A stretch of DNA of 41,563 nucleotides from Methylococcaceae bacterium UBA7658 (GCA_002483425.1 DLHW01000070.1:1243-42805), one strand, 5' to 3'. Shown: positions 16,174 to 26,210, counted from the stretch's first letter. Numbers and translations are program-made. Notes: generated by a model not told the origin, from the letters alone.

Positions 16174-16773
16174 TTAGGGTGCCGGAGCGGAGGTTAATTC
16201 TTGTTCCGACAAATAAAATTTCTTAGCCGTGCTGCAATCGACAAGGATAACTAACCCGTCCTTAGTGCTTTTTTCGCTTAACTCAACCGATTCAACCCGG
16301 CCGCATTGTCCGGTAGCGAGGGATTTTTCAGCGGCTTGTCTGCGCATCCGCTCGATTTCAGGAAGCCGCGGCTGAAAGGTTTTTACAAAAGGCGTCAGTT
16401 CGTCGTACTTATAAGGCGGAATGGCAAATGGCGAAAATTTTTCCGGATTATTTTTAATAAGAAATTGATTTTTTGCGCTTTCGTCAAGCGCGTTCTGTTT
16501 GAGTTCCGTCAATTTTTGAAGTTTCTGATCTTCTTCCAATTTTTGTTGAGCATCTTTAGTTTCTTGCTCTTGCTGGGTTAACTGGGCTTCTTGCTCTTTG
16601 GCGTTCAGGTCTGTGGCACTGCCTGTTTTTACATTTAATTGAATGTTAGATTGACCTTCTTGGCAAGGATTTGACCGGTATATTTTGTTACCTTTTGCAT
16701 CTGTGCATTTATAAACGCCAGCGGATGATTGAACGGAAAAAAATAATCCCAGCAATAACACTAAATATTTCAT
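16174..16773 (-). CDS. DUF4124 domain-containing exported protein
   Basis: 199 aa from the ATG at 16773, which has GAGGA 5 nt upstream; a GTG at 16788 is an alternative. A signal peptide (KYLVLLLGLFFSVQSSA) is followed by the DUF4124 motif GVYKCTDAKGNKIYRSNPC, a small Cys-paired domain of exported proteobacterial proteins. A Gln/Glu/Lys-rich coiled coil comes next at about 55-100. The C-terminal part has Cys residues that may form disulfides. Role unknown; periplasmic location is likely. Confidence 0.8.
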   Translation of the reverse strand: MKYLVLLLGLFFSVQSSAGVYKCTDAKGNKIYRSNPCQEGQSNIQLNVKTGSATDLNAKEQEAQLTQQEQETKDAQQKLEEDQKLQKLTELKQNALDESAKNQFLIKNNPEKFSPFAIPPYKYDELTPFVKTFQPRLPEIERMRRQAAEKSLATGQCGRVESVELSEKSTKDGLVILVDCSTAKKFYLSEQELTSAPAP

Positions 16774-16837
16774 CGTTTTCCTCGACACGCAAAATAAACA
16801 GATAAAAAGCTAAGTATAGAAGAATCGCGCCGCTTCG

Positions 16838-18169
16838 TCATTGGCGAAATACTTGCTTTTGTGAAAAATGTGAATTCAACCTGAGAAAGAAAATGGTTGT
16901 GACCAGCATCAAACCGGTAAAGAACCAGAAATAACTAGCGCCTTCCAACTTGCTGGAGCCGTCCGCATTTTGAATGAAAAAATTGACGGCGCTGGTTAAC
17001 AGGTTGCCGGCTGCGACCGATAAAAAATAAAACGCCATAACGAATGATTTCATGGTTTTAGGCGCTTGCCGGTAGGAGAATTCGAGGGAGGTAATTGAAA
17101 CCATGACTTCGGCGGCGGTAAGAATAGTGTAAGCAAAGATTTGCCAAACGATGTTTGGCGTTAGTCCCTGATCGAGTTGCACCTGGATGATGCTTGCGAT
17201 GGTAAAAGCGGCTACGGTTAGAAAAAGACCGGAAGCTATTTTCGTCAAATCGGTTAAATGAATTAAACGGCTTAATAAAGGATAAATATAATAGGTAAAT
17301 AAAGGGGTCAAAATCATGATGAGCAAAGGGTTGGTTGCTTGAATTTGCGACGGAAGCAGCTTATAACCTAAAATAACGCGGTCCATTTTTTGAGCTTGTA
17401 AAACCCAAGACGAGCCAATTTGCTCAAAAAGCGCCCAAAATATTGCGATGAAGGCGTAGACCGAGGCTAAATTTAGAAGCCTAGTTCCGCCAAATTCGCT
17501 AAAAACCTCCCTAACAAAGTCGATGCCCGCTGGTTTAATATGGATGTAACGATAACGCCCAGACCGAAATATTAGGGTGGCGGCGACCATTACAAGACCA
17601 GGTAAACCGAATGCCGGTGCGGGGCCGAATCGCTCCAGTAACCAAGGGATAATTAACATGGCGGCGAAAGCGCCAAGATTGATGGCAAAATAAAACCAGC
17701 CGAACACTTTGCCGGTTAAATGCTGATTAAGAGCGCCGAATTGGTCGCCTACGTGCGCGGAAACACAGGGTTTTATCCCGCCTGCTCCGATAGCAATTAA
17801 ACATTGGCCCAGCAGCAGTCCCATACGGGTGTTATCTATGGCCAATGCAAAATGACCGAGACAATAGACAGCCGATAGCATTATGATGGTGCGGTATTTG
17901 CCGAATAAGCCGTCCGATAATACCGCGCCGAATAAGGGCATGAAATAAACCGAAGAAACAAACAAATGAAAGTAACCCTGAGCTTCTTGTTCAGGCATTA
18001 CGGCTAATAAACCGGAGCTGTTGGTTAGGTATTGCGTCATAAAAACGACCAAAATCGCACGCATGCCGTAATAGCTGAAACGTTCGGCAGCTTCATTGGC
18101 GACGATAAATGGAATGCCCGGCGGAATTCCCTTATTGTTTTGATCCGGTTGAAATTTATATTTTTTCAT
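16838..18169 (-). CDS. Proton-dependent oligopeptide transporter (POT/PTR2 family)
   Basis: 443 aa and highly hydrophobic, with about 12 helices. The POT motif ExxERFSYYG occurs at 26-35 (EAAERFSYYG) and the second signature GAGGIKPCVSAHVGDQF near 130-150. GWFYFAINLGAF follows, all typical of proton-coupled di/tripeptide importers. It is a little shorter than most members, and the loop between the two halves is compact. Probably heads the minus-strand run with DUF4124 and SDR genes. Divergent from pyrE. Confidence 0.88.
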   Translation of the reverse strand: MKKYKFQPDQNNKGIPPGIPFIVANEAAERFSYYGMRAILVVFMTQYLTNSSGLLAVMPEQEAQGYFHLFVSSVYFMPLFGAVLSDGLFGKYRTIIMLSAVYCLGHFALAIDNTRMGLLLGQCLIAIGAGGIKPCVSAHVGDQFGALNQHLTGKVFGWFYFAINLGAFAAMLIIPWLLERFGPAPAFGLPGLVMVAATLIFRSGRYRYIHIKPAGIDFVREVFSEFGGTRLLNLASVYAFIAIFWALFEQIGSSWVLQAQKMDRVILGYKLLPSQIQATNPLLIMILTPLFTYYIYPLLSRLIHLTDLTKIASGLFLTVAAFTIASIIQVQLDQGLTPNIVWQIFAYTILTAAEVMVSITSLEFSYRQAPKTMKSFVMAFYFLSVAAGNLLTSAVNFFIQNADGSSKLEGASYFWFFTGLMLVTTIFFLRLNSHFSQKQVFRQ

Positions 18170-18302
18170 AACACAATGGCGGGTCTTGCCGGCAAGGTTG
18201 AAGAACCAATTGAGACGTCTGGCGCTATTTAACAGAGAATGATTGGTTCCTCAACATTAGGCGCTATAACCAAAAATCAAATTTTAACAATCGATAACCA
18301 TA

Positions 18303-18956
18303 ATGCTAGCCTATCAAAAAGAATTTATTTCTTATTCTCTGGAGTGCAACGTTCTGAGATTTGGAAGTTTTACCTTAAAGTCAGGGCGAGTTAGCCCTTA
18401 CTTCTTTAATACCGGTTTGTTTAACACCGGTGGAAAACTCAGAAAACTGGGCGGTTATTACGCCCAAGCCCTCGTTCAGTCGGGACTTAAGCCGGATATT
18501 TTGTACGGTCCGGCTTATAAGGGCATACCGCTTGTTACTGCAACAGCGATAGCTTATGCTGAACTTACCAAGAGCGATCTGCCTTTCGCCTTTAACCGTA
18601 AAGAAATTAAAGATCACGGCGAAGGCGGCGACATAGTTGGCTCCCCGCTTAAAGGAAATGTGCTTATTGTCGATGACGTCATTACCGCGGGCACTTCGGT
18701 TAAAGAATCGGTGGATATTATTGTCCGAGCCGGGGCAAAACCGGCTGGCGTGTTGATCGCGTTGGACCGGCAAGAAATAGCGCCCTCTAGCCTCGGCCAA
18801 GAAAAAGGCTTTTCGGCTATTCAGGAAGTCGTGGACTGTTTTAAAATCCCTGTCGTATCGATTATCACGTTAGAAAACATTATCGATTTCATCGAACATC
18901 ACGACAATAAGGCGCTTGAAGCGGTTCGAGAATACCGGCGTATTTACGGTATTTAA
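18303..18956 (+). CDS. pyrE: Orotate phosphoribosyltransferase
   Basis: 217 aa, the usual size. The PRPP-binding motif VLIVDDVITAGTS is at about 120-132, the active-site loop FNRKEIKDHGEGG near 97-110, and the N-terminal FGSFTLKSGRVSPYFFN is typical of PyrE. It converts orotate and PRPP to OMP in pyrimidine synthesis, in the cytoplasm as a dimer. Monocistronic as far as can be seen. Confidence 0.96.
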   Translation: MLAYQKEFISYSLECNVLRFGSFTLKSGRVSPYFFNTGLFNTGGKLRKLGGYYAQALVQSGLKPDILYGPAYKGIPLVTATAIAYAELTKSDLPFAFNRKEIKDHGEGGDIVGSPLKGNVLIVDDVITAGTSVKESVDIIVRAGAKPAGVLIALDRQEIAPSSLGQEKGFSAIQEVVDCFKIPVVSIITLENIIDFIEHHDNKALEAVREYRRIYGI

Positions 18957-19091
18957 TGTGAGGCAAGTACAAAAATAACAATACTCTAACTAACAGTTCT
19001 TAAGATATAGTCTACAATTAGCAAAAAATATAATGTTTGATATTTTGGCGATCATAACTTACAGAACCATGTTGATGACCAAAGGTTTGCC

Positions 19092-21038
19092 ATGAGTAAT
19101 ATGGAATTTAAAGAGCAAATGCACGAATATTCGCTATGGCGGGCGAAGTTGATAGAGGGTATCGAGATGTATCATCAGTGGCGAATCCGCTATGATCTGA
19201 ACGACCCCCATAGTAATAACTCGATATTAAATGTGCTTAATGGATTGCAGGCCGATCGAATCACATTGGCTTTCGTTGCGGAATTTTCGCGGGGTAAAAC
19301 CGAGTTAATTAATGCGCTGTTTTTTTCCGAAACCGGCGTTCGTTTGTTGCCTTCCTCGCCCGGCCGCACCACGATGTCACCGACCGAGTTGTTTCATGAT
19401 GAAGAAGGCGGAAACTATATCCGGCTCTTGGATATAGAAAGCCGGCTCGAAGATATTTCGATGGCCGAATTGAAAGCCAAAGTGGAGCGCTGGAAACAAA
19501 TCGATTTAGATTGCAGTTCTCCGACGCAAATGCAAGACGCATTCAAAGAACTCATTGCGACTAAGATGGTTGAGCGCGAGCTGGCCGATAAGCTGGGGCT
19601 TTGGAACGAACGGGAAGCGGCGGAGCAAGGGATTATCAATCCGGAAAAAGTGGAAATACCCTGTTGGCGTCATGCGGTGATTAGTTTTCCGCATCCATTG
19701 TTAAAAGAAGGCTTAACCATTCTCGATACGCCGGGATTGAATGCATTAGGCGCGGAGCCCGAACTTACGTTAAGTATGCTGCCCAGCGCCCAAGCGGTGG
19801 TTTTTGTTATTGCGGCGGATACCGGTGTAACTAAAAGCGATATGGATATGTGGCGCAACCATGTTTGTCATGCACGAGGCGGAAGTAAGCGCGGGCTTGC
19901 GGTCGTTATGAATAAAATCGACGCTATGTGGGACGATCTGGCAGGCGAGTCGGGTTACTTGGACGCCATTAAGTCGCAAGTGAAAACGTCGGCAACCACC
20001 TTAAAAATTGAAGAGTCGTTTATATTTCCCGTTTCCGCTAAACAAGCATTATTAGCAAAAGTTAAAGGCGATAAGGCCTTAATTCAAAGAAGCCGCATAG
20101 ATGCTTTGGAGAATTACCTGGCGGAAGATATTGTCCGGCAACGGCGTAATATCCTGATGGAGACCGTTACCCGCGATATTGGGTTTTTGGTGAACGAATC
20201 ATTAAGTCTTACACAGTCGGCGCTAACAAACGGTGTTTCACAGTTAGAAGAATTTAAGAAAATCGACTTCCAAAATCAAGATATGACCGGGAAGCTGATG
20301 GCCGAAACCCGGGACCGGCAAAATTTGTACATGGCTAACATTGAAAATTTTCAAGCCAGCCGCCGCGTGTTTAATGTTCAAGCGAAAATGTTGATCGATT
20401 CTTTTTCAAAAGAGAGAATCGACGCCATCATAAGAAATACTAAGCACGATATGTCGAAAAGTTTAACTACGTACGGCATGAAACAAAATATGCGTAAGTT
20501 ATTCGACGATTTACGGGATTTGCTGCAAGATTCGGTCGATATAACCAACGAAACCCGTCGATTGGTAAAAGCAATTCATAAAAAATTTCACGATGAATAT
20601 GGCTTTAAAGAGATAGAGCCGCAGTTATTCTCCATAAAACAATATCAAATGGAACTGGAGCAGGTTTTCGACGAAGGCGAGGCTTTCAGGATGAGCGCCA
20701 AAACGACCATGACCGAACAAAGCGTCGTTATTAACAAGCTTTACAGTACATTGATTGCGAAAGCCCGTAATATCCTGCGGCAAGCGCATGCCGACGCGAC
20801 CAGTTGGAGCGGGAGCGTATTAACCCCCTTAATGCACCAAATCAAAGATCATAAAAAGCAGATTGAGAACCGCTTGCATATGCTTAAAAAAATGAATGAA
20901 TCCAAAGGAACCGTAGCTGAAAATATCGCCTCTCTCGAAGCCGAAATCGAACCGCTAAAGCGGAAGCGAAGCGAGCTGATGATGATGATCAAGGCAATGC
21001 AACTGAGCGTTCATGCCGACGAGTCGAAAGTGAGCTAA
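19092..21038 (+). CDS. Bacterial dynamin-like GTPase
   Basis: 648 aa. GTPase motifs: G1 AEFSRGKT at 63-70 (Ala replaces the first Gly of GxxxxGK[ST]), a G2-type Thr in PGRTTMSPTE, G3 DTPG near 212, and G4 NKID near 274. A long helical region follows (about 370-640) with coiled-coil segments, as in bacterial dynamin-like proteins that bind or remodel membranes. There is no obvious transmembrane helix. The start at 19092 has AAAGG about 6 nt upstream. It stands alone between pyrE and the atp operon and its role is unknown. Confidence 0.85.
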   Translation: MSNMEFKEQMHEYSLWRAKLIEGIEMYHQWRIRYDLNDPHSNNSILNVLNGLQADRITLAFVAEFSRGKTELINALFFSETGVRLLPSSPGRTTMSPTELFHDEEGGNYIRLLDIESRLEDISMAELKAKVERWKQIDLDCSSPTQMQDAFKELIATKMVERELADKLGLWNEREAAEQGIINPEKVEIPCWRHAVISFPHPLLKEGLTILDTPGLNALGAEPELTLSMLPSAQAVVFVIAADTGVTKSDMDMWRNHVCHARGGSKRGLAVVMNKIDAMWDDLAGESGYLDAIKSQVKTSATTLKIEESFIFPVSAKQALLAKVKGDKALIQRSRIDALENYLAEDIVRQRRNILMETVTRDIGFLVNESLSLTQSALTNGVSQLEEFKKIDFQNQDMTGKLMAETRDRQNLYMANIENFQASRRVFNVQAKMLIDSFSKERIDAIIRNTKHDMSKSLTTYGMKQNMRKLFDDLRDLLQDSVDITNETRRLVKAIHKKFHDEYGFKEIEPQLFSIKQYQMELEQVFDEGEAFRMSAKTTMTEQSVVINKLYSTLIAKARNILRQAHADATSWSGSVLTPLMHQIKDHKKQIENRLHMLKKMNESKGTVAENIASLEAEIEPLKRKRSELMMMIKAMQLSVHADESKVS

Positions 21039-21127
21039 ATTCATATCCTAAATTCGTTTGTGTTTTCCGGTCCGGAAATTATAGGGTCGTCGATGAGCGC
21101 TGATTAAATTTGCATCGTATACCTTGC

Positions 21128-21156
21128 TTGATTTTGAGGGGTTCCGAAGATATAAT
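21128..21156 (+). promoter_or_regulatory. Sigma-70 promoter of the atp operon
   Basis: TTGATT (21128-21133), exactly 17 nt, then a perfect TATAAT (21151-21156). Transcription would start near 21163, giving a 20-25 nt leader with TTGGAG before the GTG start of atpI. This is the best promoter match in the window, as fits a highly expressed operon. Confidence 0.8.
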
Positions 21157-21184
21157 CCTCAAACTAAAGTGTTTGGAGATTTAA

Positions 21185-21541
21185 GTGACAGTAAAAGGGT
21201 TATCGGCTGTCGCTAAAATACTGAGTTATCAGTTATTGATAACCGCGGTCGTTAGCTTGGGCTTTGCTGTTGGGGGATGGCAAAAAGCCTTGTCATCAGC
21301 ATTGGGCGGGTTAGCAGCCTTTATTCCAAATCTGTATCTTGCACTGAGAATTTCAGGTTTTGAAGAGCAAGATGCAAGAAAGATTTTAAAATCTTTTTAT
21401 GTAGGCGAAACGGTAAAACTGTTGCTGACGGCAACGTTATTTATCGTAATATTTCAAATCCCAAATATTAATATTTTGCCGCTATTCGCAGGCTATATTT
21501 CTGCGCTGTCGGTTTTTTGGTTTGCGCTTTTAATGCGCTGA
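21185..21541 (+). CDS. atpI: ATP synthase subunit I
   Basis: 118 aa with four hydrophobic helices. It is the first gene of the atp cluster, as in E. coli. GTG start with TTGGAG 6-7 nt upstream. AtpI is a membrane protein that helps c-ring assembly and is not essential in most species. Confidence 0.85.
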   Translation: MTVKGLSAVAKILSYQLLITAVVSLGFAVGGWQKALSSALGGLAAFIPNLYLALRISGFEEQDARKILKSFYVGETVKLLLTATLFIVIFQIPNINILPLFAGYISALSVFWFALLMR

Positions 21542-21559
21542 TTATTTTTGAGAGGAACA

Positions 21560-22336
21560 ATGGCGACCGAAGCTCATGCCGCTGAAGGTGCAACAGGTTA
21601 TATCATTCACCACTTGACGCCGTTAAGCGTTGGTGAAGGTTTCTGGACCTTGCATCTGGATACTTTGTTTTTTTCGGCGCTATTAGGCTCGCTGTTTGTT
21701 TGGTTTTTTAAGACGGCGGCAGAAAACGCAACCACGGGCGTTCCCGGACTGGTGCAAAATTTTGTTGAAATGATGATTGAATTCGTTGACAACCAAGTCA
21801 AAGATACGTTTCATGGTCATAATAAATTGATTGCGCCGTTAGCATTAACTATTTTTTGTTGGGTGTTTTTATTCAATTTTATGGATTTATTTCCTGTTGA
21901 CCTCTTGCCTTCAATAGGTTCTGTCATGGGAATTCCATACCTGCGCGTCGTACCAAGCACGGATTTAAACGCTACTTTCGCCATGTCTATTTCCGTGTTT
22001 TGTCTTATTATTTTTTATAGCATCAAAATCAAAGGTTTTGGTTTTGCGAAAGAATTGCTGTTGCATCCGTTTCATCATTGGCTGGCGATTCCGTTTAATA
22101 TTCTGCTGAACTTTGTCGAGTATATCGCTAAACCGATCTCGCTGGCGTTACGGTTATTCGGTAACCTTTACGCAGGCGAATTGATTTTTATATTGATCGC
22201 CTTGTTGCCTGCTTATATCCAACCTATGTTGAGTTTGCCCTGGGCTATTTTTCATATTTTAATTATTACATTGCAAGCCTTTATCTTTATGGTACTAACA
22301 ATCGTTTACCTGAGCATGGCGCATGAAAATCATTAA
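21560..22336 (+). CDS. atpB: F1Fo ATP synthase subunit a
   Basis: 258 aa from the ATG at 21560 (GAGAGG upstream); a TTG at 21548 lies in the ribosome binding site region and is unlikely. It is a polytopic Fo subunit. The conserved helix SLALRLFGNLYAGELIF contains the essential Arg that faces the c-ring Asp, and the C-terminal helix (LQAFIFMVLTIVYLSMA) is also typical. Forms the proton half-channels. Confidence 0.95.
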   Translation: MATEAHAAEGATGYIIHHLTPLSVGEGFWTLHLDTLFFSALLGSLFVWFFKTAAENATTGVPGLVQNFVEMMIEFVDNQVKDTFHGHNKLIAPLALTIFCWVFLFNFMDLFPVDLLPSIGSVMGIPYLRVVPSTDLNATFAMSISVFCLIIFYSIKIKGFGFAKELLLHPFHHWLAIPFNILLNFVEYIAKPISLALRLFGNLYAGELIFILIALLPAYIQPMLSLPWAIFHILIITLQAFIFMVLTIVYLSMAHENH

Positions 22337-22384
22337 CCCTTACTACTTGCTTTTTATTTTTTAACTAAACGTTTTGGAGTTGTT

Positions 22385-22672
22385 ATGGAAATTGCTAAAT
22401 TAATCGCCGATGTTCAAGGTATGACTGCGATAGCTGTCGGCTTGGTGTTAGGCATGGGCGCATTAGGAACGGCTATCGGCTTTGGTTTGTTAGGTGGTAA
22501 GTTTCTGGAAGGCGCGGCGCGTCAACCGGAAATGGTGCCCATGTTGCAGGTAAAAATGTTCGTAGTAGCGGGCCTTTTGGACGCGGTAACCATGATCGGC
22601 GTTGGTTTGGCATTGTTTTTTACCTTTGCAAACCCATTCTTGTCGGCCGTGCAAGCAGCGGCAGCGGGCTAA
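22385..22672 (+). CDS. atpE: F1Fo ATP synthase subunit c
   Basis: 95 aa and two helices joined by the polar loop ARQPE. The ion-binding carboxylate is Asp66 in GLLDAVTMIGV. An Asp in this context, without the extra polar residues of sodium-type rings, points to proton use. It has a C-terminal Ala-rich extension compared with the 79-aa E. coli protein. GGAG upstream gives a good start. Confidence 0.96.
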   Translation: MEIAKLIADVQGMTAIAVGLVLGMGALGTAIGFGLLGGKFLEGAARQPEMVPMLQVKMFVVAGLLDAVTMIGVGLALFFTFANPFLSAVQAAAAG

Positions 22673-22719
22673 TAATTAGAATTTCATAGCATAAGCACCA
22701 GTCGCGCGAGGAACACATC

Positions 22720-23190
22720 ATGAGTATCAATATTACTCTGATTGGTCAAATTATCACCTTTGCACTCCTAGTTTGGTTTGTCATGGAGTACGTATGGCCG
22801 ATATTATTTAACGCTCTAGAAGAGCGTAAAAAGAAAATAGCCGACGGTTTGGCGGCGGCCGAAAAAGGTCAGCAAGACATGCTGTTAGCTGAGGAAAAAG
22901 CTAAAGGGCTTCTAAAAACCGCTAAAGATCAGTCGTCCGAGATTGTAAGCTTGGCTCAAAAGCAAGCGAATGCAATCGTCGAAGAGTCGAAAGATACCGC
23001 TAAAAAAGAAGGCGATCGTTTGATTCTCGCGGCTAAAGCTCAGATAGAGCAAGATATTCAACAGAGTAAAGAGTCTTTACGTAAAGAAGTCGCTGCTTTG
23101 GCAGTCAGTGCTGCTGAGCAAATTTTAACTGCTGAAATCGACAAAACTAAGCATCTAGAGATTGTGGAAAAAATCTCAAATAGATTATAA
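22720..23190 (+). CDS. atpF: F1Fo ATP synthase subunit b
   Basis: 156 aa. One N-terminal membrane helix (about 5-25) is followed by a long charged coiled coil, the usual design of the peripheral stalk. Length equals the E. coli protein. A single b gene is present, so the stalk is a homodimer. Confidence 0.95.
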   Translation: MSINITLIGQIITFALLVWFVMEYVWPILFNALEERKKKIADGLAAAEKGQQDMLLAEEKAKGLLKTAKDQSSEIVSLAQKQANAIVEESKDTAKKEGDRLILAAKAQIEQDIQQSKESLRKEVAALAVSAAEQILTAEIDKTKHLEIVEKISNRL

Positions 23191-23202
23191 GGTCCAATAT
23201 CA

Positions 23203-23736
23203 ATGAGCGAATTAGCAACGTTGGCTAGACCTTATGCTTCTGCTGTATTCAAGCGTGCAAAAGAAACTGACGCTACGGCAAAATGGTCGGAAAATCTGGC
23301 TTTTCTCTCGACAGTCGTAGCTAGCAAAGAGATGGCGGCTGTTTTTGGTAATCCTAAAGCGGGTAAAGGTAAAATAGGCGATTTGATTTTTGATATCTGT
23401 GCCGGGCGTATTGACGAAGAAGGTGGAAACTTTCTTAAGTTATTGTTGCAAAACAACCGTTTGGGTTTGTTGTCCGATATTGCCAAGCAGTTCGAGGAGC
23501 TAAAAGCGGAAGATGAAGGCTATGCCGATGTCGAGGTGGTCACTGCCTATGCCTTTACCAAAGAGGCGCACAACAAGTTTGCTGCGGCTTTAGCGACAAA
23601 ATTTGATAAAAAAATTCACATGAAAGTGACCGTGGATAAATCGTTGATCGGCGGAGTCTTGGTGCGTATGGGCGACCAAGTGATCGATGGCTCGGTCAAA
23701 AGTCAACTTCAACAATTGCAAAAAGCGCTACAGTAA
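23203..23736 (+). CDS. atpH: F1Fo ATP synthase subunit delta
   Basis: 177 aa. The N-terminal ARPYASAVF motif and the C-terminal DKSLIGGVLVRMGDQVIDGSV are hallmarks of delta/OSCP. It ties the peripheral stalk to the top of F1. Starts 12 nt after atpF. Confidence 0.95.
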   Translation: MSELATLARPYASAVFKRAKETDATAKWSENLAFLSTVVASKEMAAVFGNPKAGKGKIGDLIFDICAGRIDEEGGNFLKLLLQNNRLGLLSDIAKQFEELKAEDEGYADVEVVTAYAFTKEAHNKFAAALATKFDKKIHMKVTVDKSLIGGVLVRMGDQVIDGSVKSQLQQLQKALQ

Positions 23737-23752
23737 GCGAGAGAAATAACAC

Positions 23753-25294
23753 ATGCAGCTTAATCCATCTGAAATCAGCGATCTGATTAAAAAGAAGATT
23801 GAAAACTTCGATCTTGGCGCAGAATCTCATTCCGAAGGCACAGTGGTTAGTGTGACTGACGGTATTGTCAGAATCCACGGGTTATCCGAAGCCATGCAAG
23901 GGGAAATGCTGGAGTTTCCCGGCAACACATTCGGGATGGCGCTCAACTTGGAGCAAGACTCCGTGGGCGCGGTGGTGTTGGGTTCATACCAGCACATTTC
24001 CGAAGGCGATACGGTAAAATGCACGGGTAAAATTTTAGAAGTTCCGGTCGGCCGTGCCTTATTAGGCCGCGTTGTCGATGCGCTGGGCAAACCCATTGAC
24101 GGTAAAGGCGCTATCGATACTACTGAAACCTCCCCCATCGAAAAAATTGCGCCGGGGGTTATTGCGCGGCAATCAGTTTCGCAGCCAGTACAGACCGGCT
24201 TGAAATCTATCGATTCGATGATTCCAATTGGCCGCGGTCAACGGGAGTTGATTATCGGCGACCGGCAAACCGGAAAAACTGCTATCGCGGTCGACGCCAT
24301 CATCAATCAAAAAGGCACCGGGATTAAATGTATTTATGTTGCTATCGGACAGAAACGTTCGTCCATTGCTAACGTAGTACGTAAGTTGGAAGAACATGGC
24401 GCCATGGAGCATACGATCATCGTAGTTGCCTCGGCTTCGGAATCTGCGGCCTTACAATTTATCGCACCTTATACCGGTTGTTCGATGGGCGAGTTTTTCC
24501 GTGATAACGGCGAAGACGCACTGATTATTTACGACGATTTAACGAAACAAGCTTGGGCTTACCGGCAAGTATCGTTATTGCTACGCCGTCCGCCCGGACG
24601 TGAAGCGTATCCCGGCGACGTGTTTTACTTGCACTCGCGATTGCTCGAGCGCGCTGCCCGCATTAACGCGGATGAAGTAGAAAAATTGACCCAAGGTAAA
24701 GTCAAAGGTAAAACCGGGTCGTTAACGGCCTTACCGATTATCGAAACGCAAAGCGGCGACGTGTCGGCATTCGTACCTACCAATGTTATATCCATTACCG
24801 ACGGGCAAATATTTCTGGAAACCAGTTTATTCAATTCTGGAATTCGTCCGGCGGTAAACGCCGGCTTATCGGTTTCTCGGGTCGGTGGCGCGGCGCAAAC
24901 TAAGATTATTAAAAAGCTCGGCGGCGGGGTTCGTTTGGACTTAGCGCAATACCGTGAATTAGCTGCGTTTGCGCAATTTGCTTCGGATTTGGATGAAAGC
25001 ACCCGGAAGCAATTGGAACGCGGCCAACGGGTAACCGAGTTGATGAAGCAAAACCAATACTCTCCGTTATCTGTGGCTCAAATGGCGATGTCGTTATTTG
25101 CCGCTAACGAAGGCTATCTCGATACGGTAGACGTTAATAGTGTACTGGCTTTTGAAGCCGCTTTACATGCGTTCATGAAATCACAGCATGCCGGGTTAAT
25201 GGATAAAATCAACGTCACTGGTGATTTCAGCGATGAAATAAGAGACGGCATGAAAAACGCCCTGGACTCATTCGTTAAAACCCAAAGCTGGTAA
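23753..25294 (+). CDS. atpA: F1Fo ATP synthase subunit alpha
   Basis: 513 aa, as in E. coli. P-loop GDRQTGKTAIAVD near 169-181, RPPGREAYPGDVF, and the non-catalytic nucleotide site features are intact. Forms the alpha3beta3 head with AtpD. Confidence 0.98.
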   Translation: MQLNPSEISDLIKKKIENFDLGAESHSEGTVVSVTDGIVRIHGLSEAMQGEMLEFPGNTFGMALNLEQDSVGAVVLGSYQHISEGDTVKCTGKILEVPVGRALLGRVVDALGKPIDGKGAIDTTETSPIEKIAPGVIARQSVSQPVQTGLKSIDSMIPIGRGQRELIIGDRQTGKTAIAVDAIINQKGTGIKCIYVAIGQKRSSIANVVRKLEEHGAMEHTIIVVASASESAALQFIAPYTGCSMGEFFRDNGEDALIIYDDLTKQAWAYRQVSLLLRRPPGREAYPGDVFYLHSRLLERAARINADEVEKLTQGKVKGKTGSLTALPIIETQSGDVSAFVPTNVISITDGQIFLETSLFNSGIRPAVNAGLSVSRVGGAAQTKIIKKLGGGVRLDLAQYRELAAFAQFASDLDESTRKQLERGQRVTELMKQNQYSPLSVAQMAMSLFAANEGYLDTVDVNSVLAFEAALHAFMKSQHAGLMDKINVTGDFSDEIRDGMKNALDSFVKTQSW

Positions 25295-25306
25295 AAAGGT
25301 TAGCCG

Positions 25307-26170
25307 ATGGCTGTTGGTAAAGAGATACGCTTAAAAATTGCCAGTATTAAAAATACGCAAAAGATTACGCGCGCCATGGAAATGGTGGCGGCGAGTAAGA
25401 TGCGTAAAACCAAAGAGAGAATGCAGGCAACTCGGCCTTTTTCAAAAAAAATAGGGCAAATCATTAAGCATTTGGCGCACGCTAATCCTGAATACAAACA
25501 TGGTTTTTTGATTCAGCGTGAAGTTAAACGCGTGGGTTTAATCGTTATTAGTTCGGATCGTGGTTTATGCGGCGGTTTGAATGCGAATTTGTTTCGAAAA
25601 ACCTTGACTCAGTTAACCGAGTGGGAAAAAGCCGGTAAAGAAGCCGATATCTGTGCGATAGGCTCCAAAGCAGCGGGATTTTTCGGCAACCTTCAAACCA
25701 ATTTGGTTGGACAGGTCACTAAATTGGGCGATACTCCGCATTTGCAAGATATCGTCGGCATTATAAAAATAATGCTGGATGCGTATGCGGAAGGTAAAAT
25801 CGACGAACTTCATGTTGCCAGCAATGAATTCGTCAACACGATGACGCAACGCCCCCATATGACAAAGCTTTTGCCGGTGGTTGCCGACCAATTAGAAGAA
25901 AGTGTGTCCGGTCATTGGGATTATATTTACGAACCTGACGCCAAAGAAGTTCTGGATCATTTGTTGACGCGTTATATCGAATCCATCGTGTTTCAGGGAT
26001 TGGTCGAAAATAATGCCAGCGAGCAAGCGGCGAGAATGATCGCGATGAAAAGCGCTTCCGATAATGCGGGTAATTTAATTAAAGAATTACAGCTTATCTA
26101 TAACAAGGCGCGGCAAGCGGCAATTACACAAGAAATTTCAGAAATCGTCGGCGGTGCTGCGGCGGTTTAA
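25307..26170 (+). CDS. atpG: F1Fo ATP synthase subunit gamma
   Basis: 287 aa. N-terminal IKNTQKITRAMEMVAASKM and C-terminal ASDNAGNLIKELQLIYNKARQ pair as the central-shaft coiled coil. Starts 12 nt after atpA. Confidence 0.97.
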   Translation: MAVGKEIRLKIASIKNTQKITRAMEMVAASKMRKTKERMQATRPFSKKIGQIIKHLAHANPEYKHGFLIQREVKRVGLIVISSDRGLCGGLNANLFRKTLTQLTEWEKAGKEADICAIGSKAAGFFGNLQTNLVGQVTKLGDTPHLQDIVGIIKIMLDAYAEGKIDELHVASNEFVNTMTQRPHMTKLLPVVADQLEESVSGHWDYIYEPDAKEVLDHLLTRYIESIVFQGLVENNASEQAARMIAMKSASDNAGNLIKELQLIYNKARQAAITQEISEIVGGAAAV

Positions 26171-26210
26171 AGCGAAAGCAAAACGAATTAATAGAAAAGA
26201 GGACTACTTA

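Noticed and set aside
26154..26210. Upstream start for atpD
   Set aside because: It overlaps the end of atpG and codes for a lysine/arginine-rich stretch absent from beta subunits. ATG 26211 has a clear ribosome binding site.
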